DNA from: Gemmatimonas sp.
GTDB lineage: Bacteria; Gemmatimonadota; Gemmatimonadetes; Gemmatimonadales; Gemmatimonadaceae
Length of the DNA stretch: 57,514 nucleotides
Assembly: GCA_011390885.1 (NCBI GenBank)
Contig: JAABRO010000010.1
Coordinates: 1 to 57,514 of the forward strand
Direction: 5' to 3'
The translations under genes and the position numbers were made by a program. The notes under the pieces were generated by a model. The model was not told where the DNA came from. It was given only the letters and a program-made list of their open reading frames with translations, and searched no databases. This document shows positions 49,119-57,514 of this stretch, piece after piece. How positions within the stretch are numbered: the stretch's first letter is position 1; every line of letters begins with the position of its first letter.

Positions 49119-50162
49119 ATGATGTCCGCCAGCCGGCCCGCCTCGGGCCATCCCGTCCGCCCCGTCGCGCTGCACACCGACCGCGCGCCCCGGGTGGAGA
49201 CCGTCGAGGACCACCCGGCGCGCAATCCCGGCACCGCACTCGATCTCGATGTGATCGCGGCCACGCACGTCAACCGCAGCGCCGCCGAACGTCGCGCGGC
49301 CACGCTGCCGGCGCGGCGCACCGTGAAGAAGGAGTGGCAGGCCGCGTGGCTGCTGCGCGCGATCTCGTGCATGGACCTCACCACGCTGGCGGGCGACGAC
49401 ACCCCCGGCAACGTGCGCCGGCTGTGCGCCAAGGCGCGGCACCCCGTGCGCGCCGACCTGCTCGACGCGCTCGGCGTGAGCGACCTCGGCCTCACGGTCG
49501 GCGCGGTGTGCGTGTATCACGCCTACGTGGCCACCGCCGTCGAGGCGCTCGCGGGCAGCGGGATTCCCGTGGCGGCCGTCTCCACCGGCTTTCCGGCGGG
49601 GCTCTCGCCGCTGCCGCAGCGCATCGCCGAGATCAAGGCCTCCGTGGCGGCGGGCGCGCAGGAAATCGACGTCGTCATCACGCGCGGCCACGTGCTGCGC
49701 GGCGACTGGCAGGCGCTGTATGACGAAGTGCGCGCGTTCCGTGATGCCTGCGGCGACGCGCACCTCAAGACCATTCTTGGCGTGGGCGAGCTCGGCACGC
49801 TCACCAACGTGGCGCGGGCCAGCCAGGTGGCCATGATGGCGGGCTCCGATGTCATCAAGACATCCACCGGCAAGGAGTCGAGCAACGCGACGCTCCCGGT
49901 CGGGCTGGTCATGGTGCGGCAGATCCGTGACTACCTCGAGCGCACCGGCCATGTCGTGGGCTTCAAGCCGGCCGGCGGCATCCGCACGGCCAAGCAGTCG
50001 CTCGACTGGCTCATTCTCATGAAGGAGGAGCTGGGCGACCGCTGGCTGCGCCCCGACCTGTTCCGCTTCGGGGCGAGCGGCCTGCTCACCGACATCGAGC
50101 GCCAGCTCGAGCATTTCGTGACGGGGCGCTACTCGGCGGCCCATCGCCATCCGATGGTCTGA
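49119..50162 (+). CDS. deoC: Deoxyribose-phosphate aldolase
   Basis: 347 residues. Splits 2-deoxyribose 5-phosphate to glyceraldehyde 3-phosphate and acetaldehyde in the cytosol. The Schiff-base Lys247 is in DVIKTSTGKESSNAT and the partner Lys283 in VGFKPAGGIRTA, the same arrangement as E. coli DeoC (Lys167 and Lys201). There is an N-terminal extension of about 75 residues compared with E. coli. Start: the ATG at 49119 (next codon is also ATG); the frame is open upstream into the divergent lipoprotein promoter. An ALDH16 aldehyde dehydrogenase follows 8 bases later, fitting disposal of the acetaldehyde product. Confidence 0.94.
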   Translation: MMSASRPASGHPVRPVALHTDRAPRVETVEDHPARNPGTALDLDVIAATHVNRSAAERRAATLPARRTVKKEWQAAWLLRAISCMDLTTLAGDDTPGNVRRLCAKARHPVRADLLDALGVSDLGLTVGAVCVYHAYVATAVEALAGSGIPVAAVSTGFPAGLSPLPQRIAEIKASVAAGAQEIDVVITRGHVLRGDWQALYDEVRAFRDACGDAHLKTILGVGELGTLTNVARASQVAMMAGSDVIKTSTGKESSNATLPVGLVMVRQIRDYLERTGHVVGFKPAGGIRTAKQSLDWLILMKEELGDRWLRPDLFRFGASGLLTDIERQLEHFVTGRYSAAHRHPMV

Positions 50163-50170
50163 CCCGACGC

Positions 50171-52573
50171 ATGACGACGATTCCGACTCCCCCCGCCGAC
50201 ACCTCGGTGCGCGCGCTCTTCGACAGCATGGCCTATGGGCCCGCGCCGGAAGCCGACGCGCCGGTGCGTGCGTGGCTCGCCGCGCACGCGCACCGCTTCG
50301 GACACGTGATCAACGGGCAGGCGGTGCCGCCCGCCGACGGCGCGTATTTCGAGGTGCAGGAGCCCGGCACCGGACGCGCACTGGCGCAGGTGGCGCAGGG
50401 GAGCGCCGCCGACGTGGACGCGGCGGTGCAGTCGGCGCGCGCGGCGCTGCCGGCGTGGAAGGCGCTCCGCGGTCACCAGCGCGCTCGGCATCTGTACGCG
50501 CTCGCGCGCGCCGTGCAGCGTCACGCGCGGCAGCTCGCCGTGCTCGAGTCGCTCGACAACGGCAAGCCGATACGCGAGACGCGCGACCTCGACGTGCCGT
50601 TGGTGGTGCGCCACTTCTATCACCACGCCGGCTGGGCACAGCTCTTCGAGAGCGAGTTTGCCGGCTACGCGCCCGTGGGCGTCGTGGGGCAGGTCATCCC
50701 GTGGAACTTCCCGCTGCTCATGCTCGCGTGGAAGGTCGCGCCCGCGCTCGCGGCCGGAAACACGGTGGTGCTCAAGCCCGCCGAGTACACGCCGCTCACC
50801 GCGCTTCGCTTTGCCGAGATCGTGCAGGAGGCGGGGCTGCCGCCGGGCGTGTTCAATCTGGTCACGGGCGACGGTACCACCGGTGCGGCGCTGGTCGAGC
50901 ACCCGGGCGTGGACAAGCTGGCCTTCACCGGCTCCACCGAAGTGGGTCGCCGCATTCGCGAGGCCACGGCCGGTACCGGCAAGTCGCTCTCGCTCGAGCT
51001 CGGCGGCAAGAGCCCGTTCATCGTCTTCGCCGACGCGGACCTCGACAGCGTGGTCGAGGGCGTCGTCGACGCGATCTGGTTCAACCAGGGACAGGTGTGC
51101 TGCGCCGGCTCGCGGCTGCTGGTGCAGGAAGGGATCGCCGATCGCCTGGTGGACAAGCTCAAGGCGCGCATGGAGCGACTGCGCGTGGGTTCGCCGCTCG
51201 ACAAGGCGGTGGACATGGGGGCGATCGTCGCGCCGGTGCAGCTGGCGCGCATTCGCGAGCTGTGTGCGCAGGGCGTGGCTGAGGGGGCGACCTGCTGGCA
51301 GCCCTCGTGGGCCGAGCCCGCCGAGGGGTGGTTCCATCCCCCCACGCTGTTCACGAACGTCGAGCCGGCGTCCACGATCGCGCAGGTGGAGATCTTCGGC
51401 CCGGTGCTCGTCACGCACACGTTCCGCACCCCCGACGAAGCCGTGGCGGTGGCGAACAACACGCCCTTCGGCCTGGCGGCGAGCGTGTGGAGCGATGACA
51501 TCAACGTGGCGCTCGACATCGCGCCGCGCCTGAAGTGCGGCGTGGTGTGGGTGAACAGCACGAACCTGTTCGACGCGTCGGCCGGCTTCGGCGGCTACCG
51601 GGAGTCGGGGTTCGGGCGTGAGGGGGGACGCGAGGGGATGTGGGAGTACGTGAAGCCGGTGCGCGCGCCGTACAGCGGCGATGTCGGCACGGACGCGCTG
51701 CCCGTGGCGGCCGACACCACGGACTTCGCCGGTATCGACCGCACCCCGAAGCTGTACATCGGTGGCAAGCAGGCGCGCCCCGATTCAGGATACAGTCTCG
51801 TCGTGCAGTCCCTCGACGGCCGACGGCTCGGCGAGGTGGGCGAGGGCAACCGCAAGGACCTGCGCAACGCCGTCGAGGCGGCGCACGCGGCCGCCGCCTG
51901 GGGGCGCACCTCCGGGCATCAGCGCGCGCAGATCCTCTATTACCTCGCGGAGAACCTGTCGGCGCGCGCCGGTGAGTTTGCCGACCGACTTGCCGCCATG
52001 ACCGGCACCGGCCATGAGGCCGGCCGTCGCGAGGTGGACGCCACGCTCGCCCGGCTGTTCACTTACGCGGCCTGGGCCGACAAGTTCGACGGCGCGGTGC
52101 ACGACGTACCGATTCGCGGCGTGGCCCTGGCCATGCACGAGCCGATCGGGGTGGTGGGCGCGATCTGTCCGTCCACGCACCCGCTGCTCGGGTTCGTCTC
52201 GCTCGTCGCGCCGCTCGTGGCCATGGGCAACACCGTGGTGGCCGTGCCAAGCGAACGCGCGCCGCTCTCGGCCACCGACTTCTACGGCGTGCTCGACACC
52301 TCCGACGTGCCGGCGGGCGTCATCAACATCGTCACCGGCCGGGCCGACGCGCTCGCGCGTACGCTCGCCGAGCATGACGACGTGGATGCCGTCTGGTACG
52401 TGGGCAGCCAGCCGGGCGCCGCGGCGGTGGAGCAGGCGTCGGTGGGGAACCTCAAGCGGACCTGGACCGAGTGGACGCCGCGCGACTGGACCGACCCGCG
52501 GGTCGGCGAGGGACGCGAGTTCCTGCGCCGCGCCGTGCAGGTCAAGAACATCTGGATCCCGTATGGTGCATGA
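50171..52573 (+). CDS. ALDH16-type two-module aldehyde dehydrogenase
   Basis: 800 residues. The first module (about 1-515) is a complete ALDH with LELGGKSPF (catalytic Glu276), WFNQGQVCCAG (catalytic Cys310) and PWNFPLLM. The second (about 525-800) is a shorter ALDH-like copy with GGKQARPDSGYSLV and PIGVVGAICPSTHPLLGF but without a catalytic Cys loop. This active-plus-inactive tandem is the ALDH16 architecture. It oxidises aldehydes with NAD(P)+. Position 8 bases after deoC suggests acetaldehyde to acetate during deoxyribonucleoside use. No CTG or GTG alternative start is needed. Confidence 0.93.
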   Translation: MTTIPTPPADTSVRALFDSMAYGPAPEADAPVRAWLAAHAHRFGHVINGQAVPPADGAYFEVQEPGTGRALAQVAQGSAADVDAAVQSARAALPAWKALRGHQRARHLYALARAVQRHARQLAVLESLDNGKPIRETRDLDVPLVVRHFYHHAGWAQLFESEFAGYAPVGVVGQVIPWNFPLLMLAWKVAPALAAGNTVVLKPAEYTPLTALRFAEIVQEAGLPPGVFNLVTGDGTTGAALVEHPGVDKLAFTGSTEVGRRIREATAGTGKSLSLELGGKSPFIVFADADLDSVVEGVVDAIWFNQGQVCCAGSRLLVQEGIADRLVDKLKARMERLRVGSPLDKAVDMGAIVAPVQLARIRELCAQGVAEGATCWQPSWAEPAEGWFHPPTLFTNVEPASTIAQVEIFGPVLVTHTFRTPDEAVAVANNTPFGLAASVWSDDINVALDIAPRLKCGVVWVNSTNLFDASAGFGGYRESGFGREGGREGMWEYVKPVRAPYSGDVGTDALPVAADTTDFAGIDRTPKLYIGGKQARPDSGYSLVVQSLDGRRLGEVGEGNRKDLRNAVEAAHAAAAWGRTSGHQRAQILYYLAENLSARAGEFADRLAAMTGTGHEAGRREVDATLARLFTYAAWADKFDGAVHDVPIRGVALAMHEPIGVVGAICPSTHPLLGFVSLVAPLVAMGNTVVAVPSERAPLSATDFYGVLDTSDVPAGVINIVTGRADALARTLAEHDDVDAVWYVGSQPGAAAVEQASVGNLKRTWTEWTPRDWTDPRVGEGREFLRRAVQVKNIWIPYGA

Positions 52574-52585
52574 CGTCGCGTGACG

Positions 52586-52613
52586 TTGTGATGACGCTGA
52601 AGCTGTTTATTGT
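52586..52613 (+). promoter_or_regulatory. Candidate promoter for pepF-like gene
   Basis: TTGTGA (52586-52591) and TATTGT (52608-52613) are separated by 16 bases and sit in the only AT-rich stretch of this gap, 52 bases before the ATG at 52665. A 7-bp hairpin (GCCGGGA, 52621-52627, with TCCCGGC, 52634-52640) follows in what would be the leader. Each hexamer matches the sigma-70 consensus at four of six bases. Confidence 0.3.
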
Positions 52614-52664
52614 GCACGTGGCCGGGAGCGTCGTCCCGGCTGCTCCCTCCCTCCGCTGTCTTTC

Positions 52665-54431
52665 ATGATCTCCCTTCCCGAGTCCCCGGCCGCTTTCGCC
52701 GACGCCTCCTGGGCCGACATTGCGCCGTATTACGAGGCGCTCGCCGTCGCGCCGCTGGCCACGCCGCCCGACGCGGCGCAGATCGAGGAGTGGCTCGCGA
52801 CGTGGTCCCGGCTCGACACGCTCGTCGGGGAAGCCGGCACGCTGGCCATGATCGCCTACACGGCCAACACGGCCGACGAGGCGGCGGAGCGCGCCTACCT
52901 GCGCTTTTCCATGGAGATCTTCCCCACGCTCGAGGAGCAGCAGGTGCGACTGGCGCGTCGCCTGGTCGAGACCGGCTGGTCGCGCCCCGACCTCGAGACC
53001 ACGATCCGGCGCTTCCGCTCCGACATCGAGATCTTCCGCGAGGCCAACGTGGCGCGCTTCGCGAGCCTCGAGGAGCTCTCGGCCAGCTACCAGAAGCGCA
53101 CCGGCGGGCTCTCGGTCGACTGGGACGGTGAGCCCAAGACCATTCCGCAGCTGCAGCCGTACCTCAAGGACACCGATCGTGCCGTGCGCGAGCGCGCCTT
53201 TCGCGCCGGCGCGCAGGCCTATCTCGCGCATCGCGACGAGCTGGCGTCGCTCTTCGATCGCATGCTCGCCCTGCGCAAGGACGTGGCGCGCGAGGCGGGG
53301 TTTCCCGACTTTCAGCGCTACGCCTTCGCGGCCAAGCACCGCTTCGACTACACCCCCGAGGACTGCGCCGGCTTTCACGCCGCCGTCCAGGAGGCGGTGG
53401 TGCCGGCCGTGGCCCGGCTGTACGAGCATCGCCGGCAGCAGCTCGGCGTGGACACGCTCCGTCCGTGGGACCTCACCGTCGAGCTCGACGCGACCACGCC
53501 GCTCGTGCCGTTCCGCAACGTCACCGAGTTCGTGGACGGCGCGCGACGCGTCTTCCAGCGCGTCGACCCGGAGCTGGGCGACCACTTCGAGATCATGGCC
53601 CGGGAGCAGCTCCTCGATCTCGAGAGCCGTCCGGGGAAGGCCCCCGGCGGCTACTGCACCGACCTCGCCTTCCGCGGCCGCCCGTTCATCTTCATGAATG
53701 CGGTGGGCGTGCCGGACGACGTGCAGACGCTCGTGCACGAGGCGGGCCACTGCTTCCACGACTTCGCCACGCATCGCCTGCCGTTCGCCTGGCAGCGGCG
53801 CACGGGGCACGAGGCCGCGGAGCTGGCGTCGATGTCCATGGAGCTGCTCGCGCTGCCGTATCTCACGCAGCCCGATGGCTACTACACGGCCGAGGAGGCG
53901 CGCGTGGCGTGGCTCGAGCACTTCGAGGATGTGCTCACGTCGCTTACGCACATTGCCAGCGTGGACGCGTTCCAGGCCTGGATCTACACGCACGCGGACG
54001 GCGCCGATGCGGCCGCGCGTGACGCCGCGTGGCTCGACATTCGCGCGCGGTTCGAGCCGGTCGTCGACTGGAGCGGACTCGAGGCGGAGCGCGTGGCGCG
54101 CTGGTACCGCCAGCTGCACATCTTCGAGCTGCCGTTCTACTACATCGAGTACGGGCTCGCGCAGCTCGGCGCGCTGCAGGTGTTCCGCAACGCCGTGCGC
54201 AACGGGCCGGAGGCGGTCGAGGCGTACAAGCGCTTCCTCGCGCTCGGCGGCACGCGACCGCTCCCCGAACTCTACGCCGAGGCGGGCGTCAAGCTCGTCT
54301 TCGACACGGCCACCATGCAGGAGCTGGTCGCCTTCGTGGAGGAGCGCATCGCGGAGCTGCGTGGCGACAATCCCGCTCCGTTCGGCAATGCGATGATCGC
54401 ACCGCGCGGCATGGCGCGCGCGACGGCCTGA
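52665..54431 (+). CDS. pepF: M3-family oligoendopeptidase (PepF-like)
   Basis: 588 residues. Cytosolic thimet/oligopeptidase-type zinc metallopeptidase that cuts medium peptides. The zinc motif HEAGH is at His358-Glu359-His362, followed by the downstream Glu ligand in ELASMSMELLAL. PGGYCTDLAFRGRPFIFMN and the C-terminal GLAQLGALQVFRNAVRNG match the family. Size fits PepF (about 600). No signal peptide. ATG 52665 has no clear Shine-Dalgarno sequence. Its stop is one base from the convergent DUF502 gene. Confidence 0.93.
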   Translation: MISLPESPAAFADASWADIAPYYEALAVAPLATPPDAAQIEEWLATWSRLDTLVGEAGTLAMIAYTANTADEAAERAYLRFSMEIFPTLEEQQVRLARRLVETGWSRPDLETTIRRFRSDIEIFREANVARFASLEELSASYQKRTGGLSVDWDGEPKTIPQLQPYLKDTDRAVRERAFRAGAQAYLAHRDELASLFDRMLALRKDVAREAGFPDFQRYAFAAKHRFDYTPEDCAGFHAAVQEAVVPAVARLYEHRRQQLGVDTLRPWDLTVELDATTPLVPFRNVTEFVDGARRVFQRVDPELGDHFEIMAREQLLDLESRPGKAPGGYCTDLAFRGRPFIFMNAVGVPDDVQTLVHEAGHCFHDFATHRLPFAWQRRTGHEAAELASMSMELLALPYLTQPDGYYTAEEARVAWLEHFEDVLTSLTHIASVDAFQAWIYTHADGADAAARDAAWLDIRARFEPVVDWSGLEAERVARWYRQLHIFELPFYYIEYGLAQLGALQVFRNAVRNGPEAVEAYKRFLALGGTRPLPELYAEAGVKLVFDTATMQELVAFVEERIAELRGDNPAPFGNAMIAPRGMARATA

Positions 54432-54432
54432 G

Positions 54433-55029
54433 TCACTGGGCGTCGGGGACGCCGGGCGCGCCGGCGTCGCCCGACGTGCCCGCGAGCCCGGCCACGCCAC
54501 CCGACACGATGAACGCCATCACGTCGGCGCTCGGCTTCTCGAGGCGCTGCACGCGGTCGGTGGCGACCACCACCAGCTGCCCCGAGAAGTTGTACGAGTG
54601 CGGGCAGTACACGCTCACATGACCGGCGAGGCCGAGCGTGGACAGCGATTCCTGCGTCACGAAGCCGAACAGCCGCACGTCGCCCGCCTCGTCCACGCGC
54701 ACCGACACGGGCTGGTCGAAGCGCCGCTTCTCTCCCACGAAGGCGTTCAGCACGTCGCGCACCGCCCCGTAGAGCAGCCGCACGAAGGGCAGGCGGTCGA
54801 AGAGCTTGTCGAGCACCCCGATCGCGCTGCGCGTGATGAGGTTCGAGCCCAGGAACCCCACCAGCGTGATGATGCCGACGGTGATCGCGAGTCCCACGCC
54901 CGGCGTCTCCACGCCGATCATCGCATCGACGGTGGTGAGCACCCAGACGCAGACGGCGATCGTGATCGCGATCGGGGCGATCAGCACGAGTCCGCGTCCG
55001 AAGTAGCCGAGCAATCGTCCCACGAGCAT
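54433..55029 (-). CDS. DUF502-family integral membrane protein
   Basis: 198 residues from ATG 55029. Two membrane helices near the N-terminus (LVLIAPIAITIAVCVWVLTTVDAM and GLAITVGIITLVGFLG) are followed by a soluble part with RLPFVRLLYGAVRDVLNAF and VYCPHSYNFSGQLVVV, the conserved DUF502 stretch. No biochemical role is known. I chose this ATG because it starts the family's first helix; a TTG at 55125 would add a 32-residue Gly/Pro-rich tail. Convergent with pepF and divergent from the S9 peptidase. Confidence 0.85.
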   Translation of the reverse strand: MLVGRLLGYFGRGLVLIAPIAITIAVCVWVLTTVDAMIGVETPGVGLAITVGIITLVGFLGSNLITRSAIGVLDKLFDRLPFVRLLYGAVRDVLNAFVGEKRRFDQPVSVRVDEAGDVRLFGFVTQESLSTLGLAGHVSVYCPHSYNFSGQLVVVATDRVQRLEKPSADVMAFIVSGGVAGLAGTSGDAGAPGVPDAQ

Positions 55030-55210
55030 CCCCAGGGGTGAGCGGCCGGGCGTTGGCGAGCCGGGCGAGTTCCCGGCAACACCGCCGAAGCCCGGCGCGT
55101 AGCCGTGACGGTGTCGTCCATGCAACTTGATGGGGACCCTGTTCTGGAGCCACCCCGGCGCCTGCTGGCGCTGGTCACGTCTCGTGTCGTTCCTCCTTCC
55201 CTTCCGCTCG

Positions 55211-57514
55211 ATGCCCACGATTTCGCCCGTCCGGGCCGCTCTCGTTCGTCCCCTCGGCCCGCTCCGTGCGGGCCGCGTCTCCCTGCGCCGCGCGCTGGGC
55301 GCGGCGCTCCTGCTGGCCGCGCCCGTTGCCGCGGCGTCCGCGCAGTCCGCGCGCAAGCCGATCACGCAGGATGTCTACGACCTCTGGCGCGGCATCCTCT
55401 CGCCCGTGATGTCGCGCGACGGCAACTGGGTGGCCTACACCAACTCGCCCACCATCGGCGACGGTCGCCTCGTGGTGCGCGCCACGGCCGGCGCGACCGA
55501 GTTCACGCTGCCGCGCGGCTTCACCGGGCGTCCCAACGATCGCCCCGGCGCGTCCGGTGGCTTCAACCCGGCGCCGCCGGCGTTCAGCGCCGATGGGCGT
55601 TTCGTCGCCGCGCTCGTCTATCCCACGCAGACGGTCGTCGAAGGCGCGCGTCGCGATCGGCGGCGGGCCGCCGAGGCCAACCGCACGTCGCTGGCCCTCA
55701 TGGCGCTGCCGTCGGGCGAGGTGACCACGGTGCCGCGCGTGCGCAGCTTCCGCTTCGCGCGCGATGGCGGTCGCTTCCTGGTCTACCAGCTGGAGGCCGA
55801 TTCCGCGGCCAACGGGCGGGATTCCGCCGCTCGGCCGGCAGCCGGAGCGCGGCCCGCCGGTGGCGATTCGGCGCGTCGTCCGGCGCCGCGTCGTGAGACC
55901 GGCAGCACGCTCGTGCTGCGCACGCTGGCCACCGGCGAGGAACTGCGCCTCGACGACGTGACCAGCTTCTCGCTCGACGACACCGAGCGCTGGCTGGCCT
56001 ATGCTGTCGGCGAGGCCGATTCCACGAAGAGCGGGCTGTACCTGCGCGACCTCGCCAGCGGCACGCTGCACACGATGCGGCCCGGCAAGGCGCGCTATCG
56101 CGCGCTCACGTTCGATCGCGAGGCCACGCAGTTCGCGTTCCTCGAGGCGGTGGCCGACTCGGTGCCGCCGGCGCGCGCGTCGTACACGATTCACCACGCC
56201 GCGCTCGTCACGCGCCGCAACGCGCCGCCCGTGGCGTCGCCCGTGGTGCGCCCCGCCGACGCGGGCGAGGGGATGCTCATCCCCGAGCGCAGCCGGCTCG
56301 AGTTCACGCGCGACGGTTCCGCGTTCACGTTCGGTGTGGCCGCTCCGCCCCCGGATTCCATCCCGGGCGATTCGCTGACCGACAAGGCCATCTACGACCT
56401 GTGGCACTGGCAGGACACGCGGCTCCAGCCCACCCAGGCGCGGCAGGCAGGGCAGGACCGCAACCGCACGCTGCTGGCCATTTACCACTCGAAGCTCAAG
56501 CGCGTCGTGCGCCTGGCCGACGACTCGCTGCCGCAGGTGCAGGTGAGCGACAACGGCAAGCTCGCGCTCGCGGTCACCTCGGTGCCCTACGAGATCGAGG
56601 CGATGTGGGGCGACGGCGGCAACGATGTGTACGTGCTCGACGCCACGACCGGCGCGCGCACGCTCGTGGCGAAGAAGCTCGAGGGGCGGGCGCAGCTCTC
56701 GCCGAACGCGCGCTTCGTGACCTGGTTCGACAAGGACCAGTGGCATGCCTACGAGATCGCCACGAAGCAGGTGCGCGTGCTCACCGACAAGATCGCGGGC
56801 GTGCGCTTCAGCCAGGAGACGTGGAGCACGCCGAGCACGCCAGCCGCGTGGGGCATCGGCGGCTGGACCACCGATGACCGGCAAGTGCTGCTCAACGATC
56901 GCTATGACGTCTGGGTGGTGGACCCGCGGGGCACCGCGGCGCCGCGTCGCCTCACGGGTGGCGTGGGACGCGCGCGGCAGCACGTGTTCCGCGTGGAGGA
57001 CCTCGACCCCGAGGCGCGCACCATCGACCCGACCAAGCCCGTGGTGCTGTCCGCCTTCGACGACGTGACCAAGGCGTCGGGCTGGTTCCAGGGCAGCTTC
57101 AGCGACTCCGTGCCCACCTCGGTGCTCATGGCGCCCAAGCGCTTCGGCAACCTCACGCGCGCCCGCGACGCGGAGCGCTACATGGTCACGCGCTCGGACT
57201 ACCGCGAGTTCCCCGACATCTGGGCCGGCCCCGCGCTCACCGCGCTGTCCAAGATCTCGAACGCCATGCCCGAGCAGGACGAGTACGCGCGCGGCAACGT
57301 GCGGCTGCACAGCTGGATCAGCGCCGATGGCGATTCCCTCGCCGGCCTGCTCTACACGCCCGACGGCTTCGACCCGGCGAAGAAGTACCCGATGGTGGTC
57401 TACTTCTACGAGACGCACTCCGACGGACTGCACGGCTACGTGCGCCCCGCCGGCCGCAACATCGTGAACCCCACCGTCTACAACTCGCTCGGCTACATCG
57501 TGTTCATGCCCGAC
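55211..57514 (+). CDS. S9-family (prolyl oligopeptidase-like) peptidase, N-terminal part (3' end outside window)
   Basis: 768 codons are open from ATG 55211 to the last base, so the gene is cut by the window edge. A signal peptide (about 1-45, ending AASAQ) precedes a long beta-propeller of WD40/TolB-like strands (about 55-660, with SPVMSRDGNWVAYTN, PPAFSADGRFVAALV, LSPNARFVTWFDK) and then LLYTPDGFDPAKKYPMVVYFYET, which is the start of the alpha/beta-hydrolase domain of S9 peptidases. The catalytic Ser, Asp and His lie beyond the edge. It should cleave peptides after or near proline in the periplasm. A 752-residue frame antisense to it is a shadow. Confidence 0.9.
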   Translation, partial: MPTISPVRAALVRPLGPLRAGRVSLRRALGAALLLAAPVAAASAQSARKPITQDVYDLWRGILSPVMSRDGNWVAYTNSPTIGDGRLVVRATAGATEFTLPRGFTGRPNDRPGASGGFNPAPPAFSADGRFVAALVYPTQTVVEGARRDRRRAAEANRTSLALMALPSGEVTTVPRVRSFRFARDGGRFLVYQLEADSAANGRDSAARPAAGARPAGGDSARRPAPRRETGSTLVLRTLATGEELRLDDVTSFSLDDTERWLAYAVGEADSTKSGLYLRDLASGTLHTMRPGKARYRALTFDREATQFAFLEAVADSVPPARASYTIHHAALVTRRNAPPVASPVVRPADAGEGMLIPERSRLEFTRDGSAFTFGVAAPPPDSIPGDSLTDKAIYDLWHWQDTRLQPTQARQAGQDRNRTLLAIYHSKLKRVVRLADDSLPQVQVSDNGKLALAVTSVPYEIEAMWGDGGNDVYVLDATTGARTLVAKKLEGRAQLSPNARFVTWFDKDQWHAYEIATKQVRVLTDKIAGVRFSQETWSTPSTPAAWGIGGWTTDDRQVLLNDRYDVWVVDPRGTAAPRRLTGGVGRARQHVFRVEDLDPEARTIDPTKPVVLSAFDDVTKASGWFQGSFSDSVPTSVLMAPKRFGNLTRARDAERYMVTRSDYREFPDIWAGPALTALSKISNAMPEQDEYARGNVRLHSWISADGDSLAGLLYTPDGFDPAKKYPMVVYFYETHSDGLHGYVRPAGRNIVNPTVYNSLGYIVFMPD

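Noticed and set aside
55175-57433. 752-residue open frame on the minus strand
   Set aside because: It is antisense to the clear S9 peptidase frame that runs open to the window edge. Its translation is Arg/His/Gly-rich without motifs, a product of high GC and codon bias.

Overview
The window is a chromosomal stretch of a very GC-rich, Gram-negative bacterium, most likely a member of Gemmatimonadota. That placement is inferred from the gene mix: a SusC/SusD outer-membrane pair in a roughly 70% GC genome, two DUF5916 outer-membrane proteins, a TamA/TamB pair, an RCC1-repeat lipoprotein, a PEP-CTERM protein, ALDH16-type aldehyde dehydrogenase and many secreted peptidases. There is no rRNA, CRISPR array, insertion sequence, integrase or phage gene. 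One tRNA gene, tRNA-Pro(GGG), is present.

Layout, left to right. (1) 1-2.4 kb: the tail of a TPR-like gene of visibly lower GC, a ParS/Xre-type antitoxin and RES toxin pair, and a FabG-like reductase. (2) 2.5-7.4 kb: SusC/RagA porin and SusD lipoprotein, closed by a strong terminator. (3) 7.5-11.7 kb, minus strand: RCC1 propeller lipoprotein, MtgA transglycosylase with a LpxL-like acyltransferase, and an OmpA-family protein. (4) 12.1-18.5 kb, plus strand: five tightly packed genes (PNPOx-like flavoprotein, PPK2 polyphosphate kinase, DUF2269 membrane protein, a giant hybrid histidine kinase, TspO). (5) 18.6-22.3 kb: tRNA-Pro, a SET-domain methyltransferase, and a convergent three-gene operon (PAP2 phosphatase, GT4 glycosyltransferase, Ugd) that looks like a glycolipid or glycan module. 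(6) 22.5-28.7 kb: DUF5916 protein with a small beta-barrel protein; divergently a TlpA, VTT/DedA-like and RsmC-like operon with GTGA overlaps; RsuA-like pseudouridine synthase. (7) 28.8-37.7 kb: M14 peptidase, GluQ-RS, M20 peptidase, threonine dehydratase-like enzyme and a second DUF5916 protein. (8) 38-45.8 kb: TamA-like and TamB, then a PEP-CTERM protein. (9) 45.8-48.2 kb, minus strand: SDR and UbiB/ABC1 kinase. (10) 48.3-52.6 kb: Ig-like lipoprotein, then deoC with an ALDH16 aldehyde dehydrogenase. (11) 52.7-57.5 kb: PepF-like M3 peptidase, DUF502 membrane protein, and an S9 peptidase cut by the window edge.

Common themes are envelope biogenesis (TamAB, OmpA, LpxL-like, MtgA, SusCD, DUF5916, glycolipid operon), peptide scavenging (M14, M20, M3 and S9 peptidases) and stress or energy signalling (PPK2, hybrid kinase, TspO, toxin-antitoxin). 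Most of the content is recognisable by family. The less ordinary points are an 11-G tract between the kinase and receiver modules of the hybrid kinase, the PAP2-GT4-Ugd operon, the repeat-bearing antitoxin N-terminus beside a GC shift, a bacterial SET/post-SET protein sharing its stop site with ugd, and a possible leaderless-promoter signature at three genes. I found no clearly undescribed multigene system. All homology calls are from reading the sequence; no database search was run.
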